The notes below the pieces were generated by a model. The model ran no database searches. It saw nothing but the letters and a program-made list of their open reading frames with translations, and was not told the DNA's origin. A program made the position numbers and the translations under genes. DNA of 34,812 nucleotides. It comes from Putridiphycobacter sp045107045 (lineage in GTDB: Bacteria > Bacteroidota > Bacteroidia > Flavobacteriales_D > Crocinitomicaceae). Below are positions 23,791 to 32,802 of this stretch, one piece after another (the first letter of the stretch is position 1; each line of letters starts with the position of its first letter). The stretch lies in contig JBGCFR010000067.1 of NCBI GenBank assembly GCA_045107045.1, positions 1-34,812 of the forward strand, written 5' to 3'.

Positions 23791-24561
23791 CTAGTTTACA
23801 ATTTTATTGTAATCCTCCATAAAATCATCATCCTTTTCATATAGTTGCTTTATTTTTCCAAGTACTCTTCTAGCCTCAGAAAGCTCATCCATTTGCACTA
23901 ATAGTTTTGCATATTGTACAATACAGTATTTAAAAACTTCACGGTCCAGTTCTTTTTTCTCGGCTATGTCAACTCTATCGTCATCATTAACAATTAAGCT
24001 ACCACTTTCCATTGCATCCAATAATTCTAATGCTTTAGATTGGTCTGTTCTAAACCCACTTTTATCTCCTCTATGATATTTTGCTACTGCTTTCAAAAAA
24101 GCAATTCCTACTTCATTTTTTTCTAATTTATCCATTAAAGGCAATGTACCTGCTAATTTACCATATTCACCTCCCGACGCTAAGTTTCTAACATCTTCAA
24201 ATATCACTTCTTTCAAATCAGTAAAGTGAGCAATATTATTGTAGTACATTGTTCTTTCATCATCATCCTTTTGAATGGCTTTACTTGCATATTTTATTGC
24301 ATCCTTATAGGCTCTAGGAAAATCTTTTAAAAGATCTTGATCCTCTCCTTTTGAAATTTCAAAATTTGCCAATGATAAAAATAAATAAGGCAAAGCATCT
24401 TTTCTTGAATCATCACCTTGTGTATATTTCAAAGATTTGGAAATAACTTTCTCTAGGTCATTGTCGGCAAAATATATATCTAAATCTTTATAGTCTGGCC
24501 TTTGAGCCTTGGCACTGAATAATGTGGCCATTAGTATAATTAAAAGTCCTACTCTTTTCAT
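23791..24561 (-). CDS. Secreted helical-repeat protein, unknown function
   Basis: A 256-residue exported protein. The start is placed at ATG 24561 (MKRVGLLIILMATLFSAKA, cleavage before Gln), a textbook signal peptide; upstream starts (ATG 24576, TTG 24588) lie within or next to the promoter box. The mature part is acidic and helical, with TPR-like segments (PRAYKDAIKYASKAIQKDD; YAKLLVQMDELSEARRVLGK). No catalytic motif is seen. The gene stands alone between a promoter and a strong terminator. Periplasmic or surface location is expected. Confidence 0.7.
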   Translation of the reverse strand: MKRVGLLIILMATLFSAKAQRPDYKDLDIYFADNDLEKVISKSLKYTQGDDSRKDALPYLFLSLANFEISKGEDQDLLKDFPRAYKDAIKYASKAIQKDDDERTMYYNNIAHFTDLKEVIFEDVRNLASGGEYGKLAGTLPLMDKLEKNEVGIAFLKAVAKYHRGDKSGFRTDQSKALELLDAMESGSLIVNDDDRVDIAEKKELDREVFKYCIVQYAKLLVQMDELSEARRVLGKIKQLYEKDDDFMEDYNKIVN

Positions 24562-24585
24562 AATTCTGTTTTGCATAGTGGTATT

Positions 24586-24593
24586 CAAATATA
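24586..24593 (-). promoter_or_regulatory. -7 box of the secreted-protein gene
   Basis: TATATTTG on the minus strand fits TAnnTTTG. It lies 24 bp before the chosen ATG at 24561, which argues against starts farther upstream. Confidence 0.5.
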
Positions 24594-24640
24594 ATGCCTT
24601 AAAGTGAAAAAAGGCGTTTTTAACGAATTTTTAACATGAA

Positions 24641-26770
24641 CTAGTCATATATTTTTAACAAAATATTCAATATTTCAATTGCTGCGGATGATATTTTCGT
24701 TCCTGGGCCAAACACCCCCATAACCCCTCTATTGTACAAAAAATCATAGTCTTGAACCGGAATGACCCCACCTGCAATTACCATAATATCATCTCTTCCC
24801 AGTGCTTTTAATTCATCCATAACTTGTGGTACCAAAGTTTTATGTCCGGCTGCCAAAGAAGAGACTCCTAATATATGGACATCATTTTCGACTGCTTGCT
24901 TAGCAGCTTCAGCAGGAGTTTGAAATAAAGGTCCAATATCAACATCAAATCCAATGTCTGCAAATGAGGTGGCGATTACTTTTGCACCTCGATCATGTCC
25001 ATCCTGTCCCATTTTTGCAACCATAATTCTTGGCCTACGGCCATCTAATTCAGCAAATTTGTCCGCTAATTCTTTAGCCTTGTTAAAGTCTTTATCTGTC
25101 ATAGCTTCTGCTGAATATATTCCGGAAATGGAACGAATTGTGGCCTGATATCTTCCAAAATGTTTCTCCATTGCATCTGAAATCTCACCTAAAGAAGCTC
25201 TTTTTCTAGCGCAATCAATGGCCAGCGCTAGTAGGTTATCATTACCTTTTGCTCCTTTTTCTAGTGATTTCAATGCCAACTGAACTTCCTCCTGATTCCG
25301 CTCGGTTTTCATTTTTTCTAAGCGCTCAATTTGGCTTTGGCGAACCTTGGTATTGTCAATTTCTAAAATATCTAAAACTGATTCCTCTTCCAATTGATAT
25401 CTATTAACGCCGACAATAATATCTTTTTCAGCATCAATTCTCGCTTGTTTTCTAGCAGCAGCTTCTTCAATTCTCATTTTGGGCACACCAGACTCTATTG
25501 CTTTTGCCATTCCACCTAATTCTTCCACCTCTTTAATTCGGTCCCAAGCCTTATTAGCAATTTCTTCTGTCAATTTTTCTACATAAAAAGAGCCAGCCCA
25601 AGGATCAATTAAGTCCGTTACTCCAGTTTCTTCTTGAATATAAATTTGAGTATTTCTGGCAATACGTGCAGAAAAGTCAGTGGGCAAAGCTATGGCTTCA
25701 TCTAATGCGTTTGTATGCAAGGATTGTGTCCCTCCCAACACTGCTGCCATAGCCTCAATGCAAGTGCGGGCAATATTATTATACGGATCTTGCTCCGTTA
25801 AACTCCAACCTGAAGTTTGACAATGAGTTCGAAGAATTAAAGATTTGGGGTTTTCTGGTTTAAATTGATTCACCAACTTCGCCCACAGCATTCTGCCCGC
25901 TCTCATTTTAGCTATCTCCATAAAATGGTTCATTCCAATAGCCCAAAAAAATGAAAGTCGAGGTGCAAATTCATCCACCTTCATACCTGCTTTAATACCA
26001 GCTCGAATATATTCTAAACCATCTGCGAGCGTATAGGCTAATTCCAAGTCAGCAGTCGCCCCTGCTTCCTGCATATGATAGCCAGAAATTGATATTGAAT
26101 TAAATTTTGGCATTTTTTGAGCTGCAAATTCGAAAATATCTGAAATAATTCTCATGGATTGCTTAGGTGGATAGATATAGGTGTTTCTAACCATGAATTC
26201 CTTTAGAATATCATTTTGGATCGTACCAGCTAAAAGTTCCGGTGCTACCCCTTGTTCTTCAGCCGCCACAATATAAAATGCCAAAATCGGAATGACGGCT
26301 CCGTTCATTGTCATTGACACAGACATTTTATCTAATGGAATTTGGTCAAATAATATTTTCATATCTTCAACCGAATCAATTGCTACACCAGCTTTTCCAA
26401 CGTCTCCTACTACTCTTGGATGATCTGAGTCATATCCTCTATGTGTCGCTAAATCAAAAGCAACGGAAAGGCCTTTTTGTCCAGCTGCTAAATTTCGACG
26501 ATAAAATGAATTGGATTCTTCGGCGGTTGAAAATCCAGCATATTGACGAATAGTCCATGGCCGAATAGCGTACATTGTGGAATAGGGTCCTCTTGTATTC
26601 GGAGCTATTCCAGAAACAAATTGCAAATGCTTTAAGTCAGCAATATCAGATTTAGAATAATATCTTTTTAAATCAATATTCTCGGCAGTTTGAAAAACAG
26701 TATTTGCCTTGATTAGCTTTGCATTCGAAAGGCGTTTTGTATTTAAGGGTTTTATCTTTCTCCTAGTCAT
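24641..26770 (-). CDS. mutB: Methylmalonyl-CoA mutase, large (catalytic) subunit
   Basis: Adenosylcobalamin-dependent enzyme that interconverts succinyl-CoA and (R)-methylmalonyl-CoA, linking the TCA cycle to propionate metabolism. The 709 residues contain the N-terminal TIM barrel (about 60-430, with TRGPYSTMYAIRPWTIRQYA, SVSMTMNGAVIPILAFYI and RTHCQTSGWSLTEQDPYNN) and a C-terminal B12-binding domain with the DxHxxG motif (Asp590, His592, Gly595 in GQDGHDRGAKVI) whose histidine ligates cobalt. Its start overlaps the small-subunit stop by 4 bp (ATGA), so the two are co-translated. Confidence 0.95.
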   Translation of the reverse strand: MTRRKIKPLNTKRLSNAKLIKANTVFQTAENIDLKRYYSKSDIADLKHLQFVSGIAPNTRGPYSTMYAIRPWTIRQYAGFSTAEESNSFYRRNLAAGQKGLSVAFDLATHRGYDSDHPRVVGDVGKAGVAIDSVEDMKILFDQIPLDKMSVSMTMNGAVIPILAFYIVAAEEQGVAPELLAGTIQNDILKEFMVRNTYIYPPKQSMRIISDIFEFAAQKMPKFNSISISGYHMQEAGATADLELAYTLADGLEYIRAGIKAGMKVDEFAPRLSFFWAIGMNHFMEIAKMRAGRMLWAKLVNQFKPENPKSLILRTHCQTSGWSLTEQDPYNNIARTCIEAMAAVLGGTQSLHTNALDEAIALPTDFSARIARNTQIYIQEETGVTDLIDPWAGSFYVEKLTEEIANKAWDRIKEVEELGGMAKAIESGVPKMRIEEAAARKQARIDAEKDIIVGVNRYQLEEESVLDILEIDNTKVRQSQIERLEKMKTERNQEEVQLALKSLEKGAKGNDNLLALAIDCARKRASLGEISDAMEKHFGRYQATIRSISGIYSAEAMTDKDFNKAKELADKFAELDGRRPRIMVAKMGQDGHDRGAKVIATSFADIGFDVDIGPLFQTPAEAAKQAVENDVHILGVSSLAAGHKTLVPQVMDELKALGRDDIMVIAGGVIPVQDYDFLYNRGVMGVFGPGTKISSAAIEILNILLKIYD

Positions 26771-28137
26771 ACCATTTGTTTTTCAAAATTTTGCTCTAAA
26801 TTGAAAGGTGAAAACCCATTAAAATCTCCTTTGTTTTCGGTTGCAGGAGAGGTGGACTGCCAAGACTCAGCTCCATTTTGAAATTTATTAATTCCTAGTA
26901 AAGTTTTAGTACCTGAATTAAGTAATTGGGTTTGACTTATCTTGGAATCATTAATCATCTGATGAATAGTATTATCGCTCAATGCTTTGTAGTACCCTCC
27001 TTTTGACTCGATTATTAAAAAATATTCCCAAGCCTTTTCTATAAGTTGATCTGTATAACTTTCAATTGCATATGCTCCTGCACTAGGGTCAATTACCTGG
27101 TTAAAATACACTTCGTCTTTTAATATGAGTTGAATATTTTTTGCCATTCGACCAGACAATATTTCATCATTTTTGGTGACTTCGTGATAAGGTCTAACAA
27201 TGAGTTGGCAAACGCCTCCTAGTACAGCTGACATAGCTGCTGTAGTCTGTCGAAGGACATTATTCTGACGATCATTAACGGTGATATGTCGGTTTACCGT
27301 TTCTGCCGAAACCCAAGGCATTATATTAGAATCTATTTCCCATTGCGATTGTAATTGCAATACAAGTTCTTTGGCTGCTCTAAATTTGGCAATATTTACA
27401 AAATAATTATCGGTAACGCCTAAATGAAGACCAACCTTCTCTTGCCAAAACTGATCATCAACTTTCTGGTTTGATAACCTTTGAATATATTCATTTAACT
27501 GACTTAATGCAATGCCTAATTCTTGTGCGGATGATGCACCAAATTGGCAATAACTTAAGCCATCAATAATTAGATTTTTTGTACAGTATTCAGCACTTTG
27601 TTCAATAAAGTCATCAATAAATAATTGATCAAGACTCAATGTTCCATTTATCAACCCATTGGAAAGAAAAGGCATTTCTATAATTGAAACTTTAGTATGA
27701 TTAGTTTTCAAGTAAGCGACAAGATCAGTAAAATTGTCTTTTGATGTGCAAACTATATGAACAAACAGATGCTCAATTAAAACATTATTAAACAGAGTTT
27801 CGAAATCGGTTGAGTCAGAAATTGTAATTTTAAGTCCACTGATGCCTTCGTTTAATGAAGTTAAAATAGCTTTATTAGTTTCGGTAGAATTTAGGTCTAT
27901 ATAGGATTCTGAAATTGCCCAATCATTGTTATCATTGTTTAGCTGACTTCCATTCGAATAAGTTTGATTTACAAATTCCTCAGGATGAAAATTAGCTTTA
28001 GACTTCAGGTCAAACTCTGGGTTAAAATGTAGTGAAGAGATCGGTTTACCTTTTAAATCTTTTTCGAGTTTAGTTTTCCACTCATGGTTAGACACAGCTT
28101 TAAACTCACTAAATAAATTGGCAGTAATATCCCCCAT
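26767..28137 (-). CDS. mutA: Methylmalonyl-CoA mutase, small subunit
   Basis: Partner of the catalytic subunit. It has the TIM-barrel-like mutase domain but no C-terminal B12-binding domain, so the 456 residues end after the barrel. Homologous stretches include NRHITVNDRQNNVLRQTTAAMSAV..GG, RMAKNIQLILKDEVYFNQVIDPSAGAYAIE and AWEYFLIIESKGGYYKAL, matching QSLHTNALDEA, RIARNTQ and DPWAGSFYVEKL of the large subunit. This short form, lacking the vestigial cobalamin domain of the Propionibacterium small subunit, is usual in Bacteroidota. The heterodimer is expected in the cytoplasm. Confidence 0.92.
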   Translation of the reverse strand: MGDITANLFSEFKAVSNHEWKTKLEKDLKGKPISSLHFNPEFDLKSKANFHPEEFVNQTYSNGSQLNNDNNDWAISESYIDLNSTETNKAILTSLNEGISGLKITISDSTDFETLFNNVLIEHLFVHIVCTSKDNFTDLVAYLKTNHTKVSIIEMPFLSNGLINGTLSLDQLFIDDFIEQSAEYCTKNLIIDGLSYCQFGASSAQELGIALSQLNEYIQRLSNQKVDDQFWQEKVGLHLGVTDNYFVNIAKFRAAKELVLQLQSQWEIDSNIMPWVSAETVNRHITVNDRQNNVLRQTTAAMSAVLGGVCQLIVRPYHEVTKNDEILSGRMAKNIQLILKDEVYFNQVIDPSAGAYAIESYTDQLIEKAWEYFLIIESKGGYYKALSDNTIHQMINDSKISQTQLLNSGTKTLLGINKFQNGAESWQSTSPATENKGDFNGFSPFNLEQNFEKQMV

Positions 28138-28157
28138 TTGATCAATTTTATACTAAA

Positions 28158-28325
28158 TTATAAATAATCTTTTATAAGCTTCACACAAAGCGATAAAATT
28201 CCAATTGAAGCAATGAAACCGGTAATAAATTGTCGCCAAAACGAATACCCACTTCTTTGGCCATATAACCCACTAATCAATGCAATTATTAATGATGCTA
28301 AGGCGGTCCATAAAAATGTAATCAT
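28158..28325 (-). CDS. Small two-span membrane protein, 55 aa
   Basis: A short frame that fills the gap upstream of mutA: MITFLWTALASLIIALISG, then a polar turn (LYGQRSGYSFWRQ), then FITGFIASIGILSLCVKL and a basic tail. The two hydrophobic segments around an Arg-rich turn look like a real small membrane protein. It begins 27 bp after the T tract of the stress-protein terminator and ends 20 bp before mutA. No family is recognised and no clear promoter box is seen. Coding is probable, not certain. Confidence 0.5.
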   Translation of the reverse strand: MITFLWTALASLIIALISGLYGQRSGYSFWRQFITGFIASIGILSLCVKLIKDYL

Positions 28326-28351
28326 ATAAGAGTAAGGGCTAGTTATTATTG

Positions 28352-28386
28352 AAAAAAAAAGTACCCAAGCTTTACGCTAGGATACT
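28352..28386 (-). terminator. Terminator of the universal stress protein gene
   Basis: On the minus strand AGTATCCTAGC and GCTTGGGTACT pair with one mismatch and one G-T pair around a GTAAA loop, followed by a run of nine T. It lies about 25 bp after the stop at 28411. Confidence 0.8.
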
Positions 28387-28410
28387 TTAGTATTTTTTAG
28401 TTAAATAGTT

Positions 28411-29238
28411 CTATTGTGCAAAATAATATTGAACTGAATTCGATTTAGTTACCGGATTCACAATTAATACTGGAATTTTAGCCGAATTAGTAATCATTAC
28501 CTGCTCGTGCTTACCTGTAATTGAACCAAACAATTGATTTTTTTGTAGATTCATAATGGCAATTAAGTCTGCATTTAATTTCTCAGCACATTTAATAACT
28601 TCCGCATCAAAATCTTTTGATGATGCAATTTGAGTGGTTACTTCTATCTCTCGTTCAGCGAAAAATTTATTCGCAAAAATGATATTCGCTTTCACAGTTG
28701 TCAATAAAAATTCATCTGTTTCATCAGGAATAATGACATGCACTCTCGACTTGAAATACTTTGCCATATTGGCCACAATGGTCAATTTCTGTTTTGTTTC
28801 TTTATGCAAATCCAATGGCACAACTATGTCATCATATCCATTATCAGTAATCTCATCATTTTGAATAATAATAAAAGGAACAGTTGAGGAAGTGACCACT
28901 TTTAAAGCGTGAGAACCTGTAATATGTTGCCATCCATGAGCACCGTGAGTTCCCATAATGATTAGCTCAGCACCTGTCTCAGAAGCAAAATCTCCAATAT
29001 CATCAAAGATATTCCCAACTCTTGTATGCATTACAAGTTCAACATTTTTTTTGTTCTCAATTGCATTAACAACATCTTCAAGCTTCTTCTCAGCCTTAGA
29101 AATTTCTGATCGTTTTTCAACAACATGTAAAACATGTACTTCTGCTCCAATTGCTGAAGCGGTTATAATTCCATGTTTTAAGGCAGCATTTGCTACATCA
29201 GTAAAATCATGTGGTACAATTACAGACTTTTTAGTCAT
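28411..29238 (-). CDS. Tandem-domain universal stress protein
   Basis: A 275-residue cytoplasmic protein with two UspA domains. The first (about 1-135) begins KSVIVPHDFTDVANAALKHG and has the nucleotide-binding glycine motif GTHGAHGWQHITGSHALK (G-x2-G-x9-G-S). The second (about 140-270) begins DIVVPLDLHKETKQKLTI, and its glycine motif is degenerate (MNLQKNQLFGSITGKHEQV). Usp proteins respond to starvation, oxidative or membrane stress. It has its own promoter and terminator, so it is a single-gene unit. An inverted repeat overlaps the promoter. Confidence 0.88.
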   Translation of the reverse strand: MTKKSVIVPHDFTDVANAALKHGIITASAIGAEVHVLHVVEKRSEISKAEKKLEDVVNAIENKKNVELVMHTRVGNIFDDIGDFASETGAELIIMGTHGAHGWQHITGSHALKVVTSSTVPFIIIQNDEITDNGYDDIVVPLDLHKETKQKLTIVANMAKYFKSRVHVIIPDETDEFLLTTVKANIIFANKFFAEREIEVTTQIASSKDFDAEVIKCAEKLNADLIAIMNLQKNQLFGSITGKHEQVMITNSAKIPVLIVNPVTKSNSVQYYFAQ

Positions 29239-29270
29239 ATCCTTTTCTTTGTTGGTTTTAGTTTCTCATG

Positions 29271-29296
29271 CAAATTTAGGAATTATTAGTTCCTAA
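29271..29296 (-). promoter_or_regulatory. Promoter and inverted repeat of the universal stress protein gene
   Basis: On the minus strand TAAATTTG (29271-29278) fits the -7 box TAnnTTTG, 32 bp before the start. Perfect 7-bp arms TTAGGAA and TTCCTAA with a 7-bp spacer (29276-29296) overlap its upstream side, a plausible repressor site. Confidence 0.5.
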
Positions 29297-29316
29297 GCCG
29301 TTAAAATAAGAAATAA

Positions 29317-30249
29317 TTAGAGATTTTCATTCTTTTTTCTCTCGATTTTTTTCAAATATGCATTAGAAAAAATGGCCAGCAAGATCAGGGCTCCTCCCAG
29401 ATAAAAGCCTTCACTCATTTTCTCTTTTAAGGGATTGAGCGCCAGAGCGACTATGATAGTGTAAATTGGCTCAAGGTTGATGCTAATACTCACAGTAAAA
29501 GGAGTGACATATTTCATTACCCAAACACTTACCATAAACGCGAATGTGGTACATACTAATGCTAATATTGAGAGGTAGGTCCAGTTTTCAGAACTTAAAT
29601 CGAACAAAGACCAATGCCATTCATCAAAAAAGAATAAAGCAAGACCTGAAAATAAAAAAGCCCCCAAAATTTCAAATTTTGTGATTTTCAGTGAAGGCAT
29701 TGATTTAATAAATCTGCCGTTTAACACAGTAAATAGAGAAGCAAAAAATGCAGATATAATACCAAACACAATTCCCAGAGCGTAATGAAATTCAAATCCG
29801 AAAATTATGACAATTCCAACAATAATAACTAGACTGATTACAATTTCATAAACACTTATTTTACGTCCAAAAATGATAGGTTCTAAAAATGATGTAAATA
29901 AAGTTGACAAGGTCATGCACACTACCCCAATAGATACTGTGCTTATTTTTATAGCATAAAAAAAAGAAAACCAATGCAAACTAATAATCCCACCGACTCC
30001 TAATAACATTAGTATTTGTTGGGTAGACAATATTACTTTATTCTTGATAAAAAAACCAATAAAAAATAAGGACAACGCAGCAATTCCTGTTCTGAAAAAC
30101 ACAATCTTGAATGCATCATTGGCTTCATTAATATGAAATCCTAAATCTTTATTAGATACCAAATCAATTTGATCACCTAGAATACCGGTTAAGCCCCAAA
30201 TTAAGACAATTAGGTGAAGGATTAATTGATATTTTAAGTTCGACTTCAA
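29317..30249 (-). CDS. EamA-family (DMT superfamily) transporter
   Basis: Inner-membrane permease of 310 residues with ten hydrophobic segments arranged as two EamA repeats. The first repeat begins LILHLIVLIWGLTGILGDQ and contains FKIVFFRTGIAALSLFF and LHWFSFFYAIKISTVSIGV; the second begins GIVFGIISAFFASLFTVLNG and contains TFAFMVSVWVMKYVTPFTVS and NLEPIYTIIVALALNPLKE. The C-terminal tail is lysine-rich. These proteins usually export amino acids, metabolites or nucleotide precursors. The substrate is unknown, and the gene appears to stand alone. Confidence 0.88.
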   Translation of the reverse strand: MKSNLKYQLILHLIVLIWGLTGILGDQIDLVSNKDLGFHINEANDAFKIVFFRTGIAALSLFFIGFFIKNKVILSTQQILMLLGVGGIISLHWFSFFYAIKISTVSIGVVCMTLSTLFTSFLEPIIFGRKISVYEIVISLVIIVGIVIIFGFEFHYALGIVFGIISAFFASLFTVLNGRFIKSMPSLKITKFEILGAFLFSGLALFFFDEWHWSLFDLSSENWTYLSILALVCTTFAFMVSVWVMKYVTPFTVSISINLEPIYTIIVALALNPLKEKMSEGFYLGGALILLAIFSNAYLKKIERKKNENL

Positions 30250-30266
30250 TATAATTTATTAAAACA

Positions 30267-30299
30267 AAAATGCCTGCAAATATAACTTGCAAGCATTTT
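30267..30299 (-). terminator. Bidirectional-type terminator hairpin
   Basis: AAAATGC and GCATTTT arms, with inner TGCAA/TTGCA pairing, enclose a short AT loop. The hairpin starts about 24 bp after the stop of the coiled-coil protein gene at 30323 and is followed on the minus strand by TTGTTTT. Confidence 0.65.
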
Positions 30300-30322
30300 A
30301 AAAACTCAATTTTATTGCTAAA

Positions 30323-30976
30323 TTATTTAACAGCCTCTTTCTTAGCTCTTATCCCTTCAATTTTGGTTGTTGTTTCCTTAATTTCAGCTTCCTTTTTTAA
30401 TTTATTCTCCTCTTGTTTTTTGATAGCATCCTTTGCAGCAGCAATTGCTTTATTTGCTGCAATAATTAAATCGCCTTGTTTTTCAAGTTCGCCTTTGATG
30501 TCTTCTAGTTCATCTTCTTGCTTTTGCATTACTTTTTCTTGTGCTTTTGCTTCGTCCTCAATAATATCTTTTGAAGTGGATACAGCAAAATCATAGAGTC
30601 TTTTCTCAAAGACTTTATATTCAGCCGGGTGAACTTTTGAGTTTAGATAAGCGCCTCCCAAGTCTAATTGAACAGATATAATGACACCACCTTTTGTAAT
30701 GTCCTCCACTTTTGCGTAAGCATCAAATGTATTTTCACCTATTTCCTTTAGTTTACAGTCATCAGCAAAATAGAATTCTTTATTCGTAATCTTTCCCTTC
30801 CAGTCTTTTAATTCATCTTTTAAGGCTTTGTCAAACATTTTTTTATCACCATAGGGCACACTTAAAAACAAGCCGTTTTCTGTTAAATTAACTTTAACGT
30901 TTTTTTCAACAACTGTAATTTGAGCAGATAATTGCATGGATAAACAAACCATTAATAATGTATTCAATATTTTCAT
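30323..30976 (-). CDS. Secreted coiled-coil protein, unknown function
   Basis: A 217-residue protein with a signal peptide (MKILNTLLMVCLSMQLSAQ, cleavage around residue 18). A beta-rich domain follows at about 20-130 (NLTENGLFLSVPYGDKK; GGVIISVQLDLGGAYLNS). A long charged coiled coil occupies about 135-217, rich in Lys, Glu and Ala. I have seen similar secreted proteins of unknown role in Bacteroidota. It lies 46 bp after the DUF4296 lipoprotein gene and may share its transcript. No enzymatic motif is visible. Confidence 0.7.
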   Translation of the reverse strand: MKILNTLLMVCLSMQLSAQITVVEKNVKVNLTENGLFLSVPYGDKKMFDKALKDELKDWKGKITNKEFYFADDCKLKEIGENTFDAYAKVEDITKGGVIISVQLDLGGAYLNSKVHPAEYKVFEKRLYDFAVSTSKDIIEDEAKAQEKVMQKQEDELEDIKGELEKQGDLIIAANKAIAAAKDAIKKQEENKLKKEAEIKETTTKIEGIRAKKEAVK

Positions 30977-31022
30977 AGTTACTTTTTTATTAAAAATAAT
31001 AATTTTATTGTGATTTAGGCAA

Positions 31023-31376
31023 TTACTGTACCATATTTTTATTCTTATTAACCATGCTGTTAATTGAATCTAATGCTATTTCATACAAGTTGTATAAGGT
31101 ATCGGGCATTGAGCTATAATATTCAAGCGTATTTTCTAATTGTTTTTCTGAAATACCTTTTTCCGCCAAAATCAGCCTACTTGCACTGTCAACAGTTGTT
31201 TTATATAATTGTGGACGCTTATGCACTTGTTCGTAATACGCTTCCATAATTTCTAAATCAATCAATAGCGCAATAAATTCTTTTTGAGGTATTAAATCGT
31301 CAGGGACATGACTGGTTGTTTTTTCAGTACATCCAAAAAGCAACATTATTACTATGATCCCTAAAAGCTGTTTCAT
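31023..31376 (-). CDS. DUF4296-family lipoprotein
   Basis: A 117-residue lipoprotein: MKQLLGIIVIMLLFGC with the lipobox cysteine at residue 16, then a small helical domain with IPQKEFIALLIDLEIMEAYY and the ISEKQLENTLEYYSSMPDTL motif that mark DUF4296. Its start overlaps the dihydroorotase stop by 4 bp (ATGA). The dihydroorotase-DUF4296 pairing recurs in Bacteroidota, but the functional link is not known to me. It is expected on the periplasmic side of a membrane. Confidence 0.82.
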   Translation of the reverse strand: MKQLLGIIVIMLLFGCTEKTTSHVPDDLIPQKEFIALLIDLEIMEAYYEQVHKRPQLYKTTVDSASRLILAEKGISEKQLENTLEYYSSMPDTLYNLYEIALDSINSMVNKNKNMVQ

Positions 31377-32707
31377 CTATCAAATGTCATTCGTCTTGCG
31401 GCATTTCCCTCAACTACTTTTTCATTTTCATACACAATTCTACCGTTAACAAAAGTTGTATTAATTGAATGGGAAAACGTTGTTCCTTCAAATGGTGACC
31501 AACCACATTTGTAAAGTAAATTTGATTTATCTACCATAATCGAAGTATTTGGATCTACCACTACTAAATCAGCAAAATATCCCTCTCGAATAAAACCACG
31601 TTCATTAATTTGAAAACAAACGGCAGGCGAATGACTCATTTTCTCAACCGCTCTCTCCAATGATATTTTACCTTCTTTTACTTTCTCAAGAATAGCTAAA
31701 ACGGCATGCTGCACAAGCGGGCCTCCTGAAGGCGCTTGAAAATAATTATTGTTTTTTTCTGCTATGGTATGTGGTGCATGATCAGTTGCAATAATATCAA
31801 TTCTATTGTCATTGACAGCCTCCCAAATGGCCTCTCTATCAGCTGCAGATTTAACGGCGGGATTCCATTTGATGAATGTCCCTTTTTTATCATAATCTTC
31901 ATCCGAAAACCATAAATGATGCACACAAGCTTCTGCAGTAATGCGTTTATCTTTTAAAGGAATAGTATTGTCGAACAAATCAAGTTCTTTTGCTGTTGAT
32001 AGGTGTAAAATATGCAATCGAGTATCATGCTGCTTCGCCAATCTAGCTGCAAGAGATGATGACAAATAACAAGCTTCGACACTTCTTATTTCTGGATGAT
32101 GCTTAATGGGCATGTTTTGTCCATACTTGGCTTCATAGTCTGCCAAATTCTGGCGAACTGTTGCTTCATCTTCGCAATGTGTAGCGATTAACATATCACA
32201 CTTAGAAAATATATTGGTCAATGTCTGCTCATTGTCAACTAGCATATTACCTGTTGAAGAGCCCATGAATACTTTGACACCACAAACATTCTGTTGATTC
32301 GTTTTTAAAACCTCCTCAATATTATCGTTCGACGCCCCCATAAAAAAGGAGTAATTTGCAATCGATTTTTCTTGAGCAATTTGATATTTATCTTCAAGCA
32401 ACTCTTGAGTTAAAGCATTTGGAACTGTATTTGGCATTTCCATAAAACTGGTAATTCCACCAGCCACCGCAGCCCTTGATTCTGTATAAATTTCACCTTT
32501 GTGCGTTAGGCCTGGTTCACGGAAATGCACTTGATCGTCAATCATGCCAGGCATCAACCACTTTCCCTCTAAGTCAATCACTTTTGCATTAGAATCTGAT
32601 ATGTTTTTTGCAATTTTCTCAATGCGCTCGCCTTTTACAAGTACGTCCGTTTCAATAATTTTTCCTTCATTAATTAAAGTAGCATTTTTGAGTAAGTAGG
32701 GCATCAT
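31373..32707 (-). CDS. pyrC: Dihydroorotase (Bacteroidota type)
   Basis: Zinc amidohydrolase that makes dihydroorotate from N-carbamoyl-aspartate in pyrimidine synthesis. The 444 residues show the amidohydrolase layout: an N-terminal beta domain, PGMIDDQVHFREPGLTHKG, the GVKVFMGSSTGNML region (which may hold the bridging lysine), THCEDE, HILHLST and DHAPHT with the catalytic aspartate. The first metal motif reads Q-V-H rather than H-V-H, as I know it from other Bacteroidota dihydroorotases of this length. An alternative Met lies one codon downstream of the chosen start. A good promoter box lies 24 bp upstream. Confidence 0.88.
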   Translation of the reverse strand: MMPYLLKNATLINEGKIIETDVLVKGERIEKIAKNISDSNAKVIDLEGKWLMPGMIDDQVHFREPGLTHKGEIYTESRAAVAGGITSFMEMPNTVPNALTQELLEDKYQIAQEKSIANYSFFMGASNDNIEEVLKTNQQNVCGVKVFMGSSTGNMLVDNEQTLTNIFSKCDMLIATHCEDEATVRQNLADYEAKYGQNMPIKHHPEIRSVEACYLSSSLAARLAKQHDTRLHILHLSTAKELDLFDNTIPLKDKRITAEACVHHLWFSDEDYDKKGTFIKWNPAVKSAADREAIWEAVNDNRIDIIATDHAPHTIAEKNNNYFQAPSGGPLVQHAVLAILEKVKEGKISLERAVEKMSHSPAVCFQINERGFIREGYFADLVVVDPNTSIMVDKSNLLYKCGWSPFEGTTFSHSINTTFVNGRIVYENEKVVEGNAARRMTFDR

Positions 32708-32730
32708 TTTAGTGTTGAATATATTGCCAA

Positions 32731-32738
32731 CAAAGGTA
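32731..32738 (-). promoter_or_regulatory. -7 box of the dihydroorotase-DUF4296 operon
   Basis: TACCTTTG on the minus strand fits TAnnTTTG, 23 bp before the dihydroorotase start. Confidence 0.5.
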
Positions 32739-32769
32739 TAAAAATATCAGGGACTTATCAGATTAATTT

Positions 32770-32777
32770 TAACTTTG
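32770..32777 (+). promoter_or_regulatory. -7 box of the peptidase T gene
   Basis: TAACTTTG fits TAnnTTTG and lies 25 bp before the peptidase T ATG. It faces away from the dihydroorotase promoter. Confidence 0.5.
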
Positions 32778-32802
32778 TAACTCAATCTAATTCTTTATAA
32801 AC

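Noticed and set aside
28138..28410. Cobalamin riboswitch before the methylmalonyl-CoA mutase genes
   Set aside because: The space is filled by a small ORF and a terminator, and no B12-box-like conserved element was seen.
29276..29296. Second DtxR-like box upstream of the universal stress protein gene
   Set aside because: Only the TTAGG/CCTAA ends agree; spacing and core differ from the known box.
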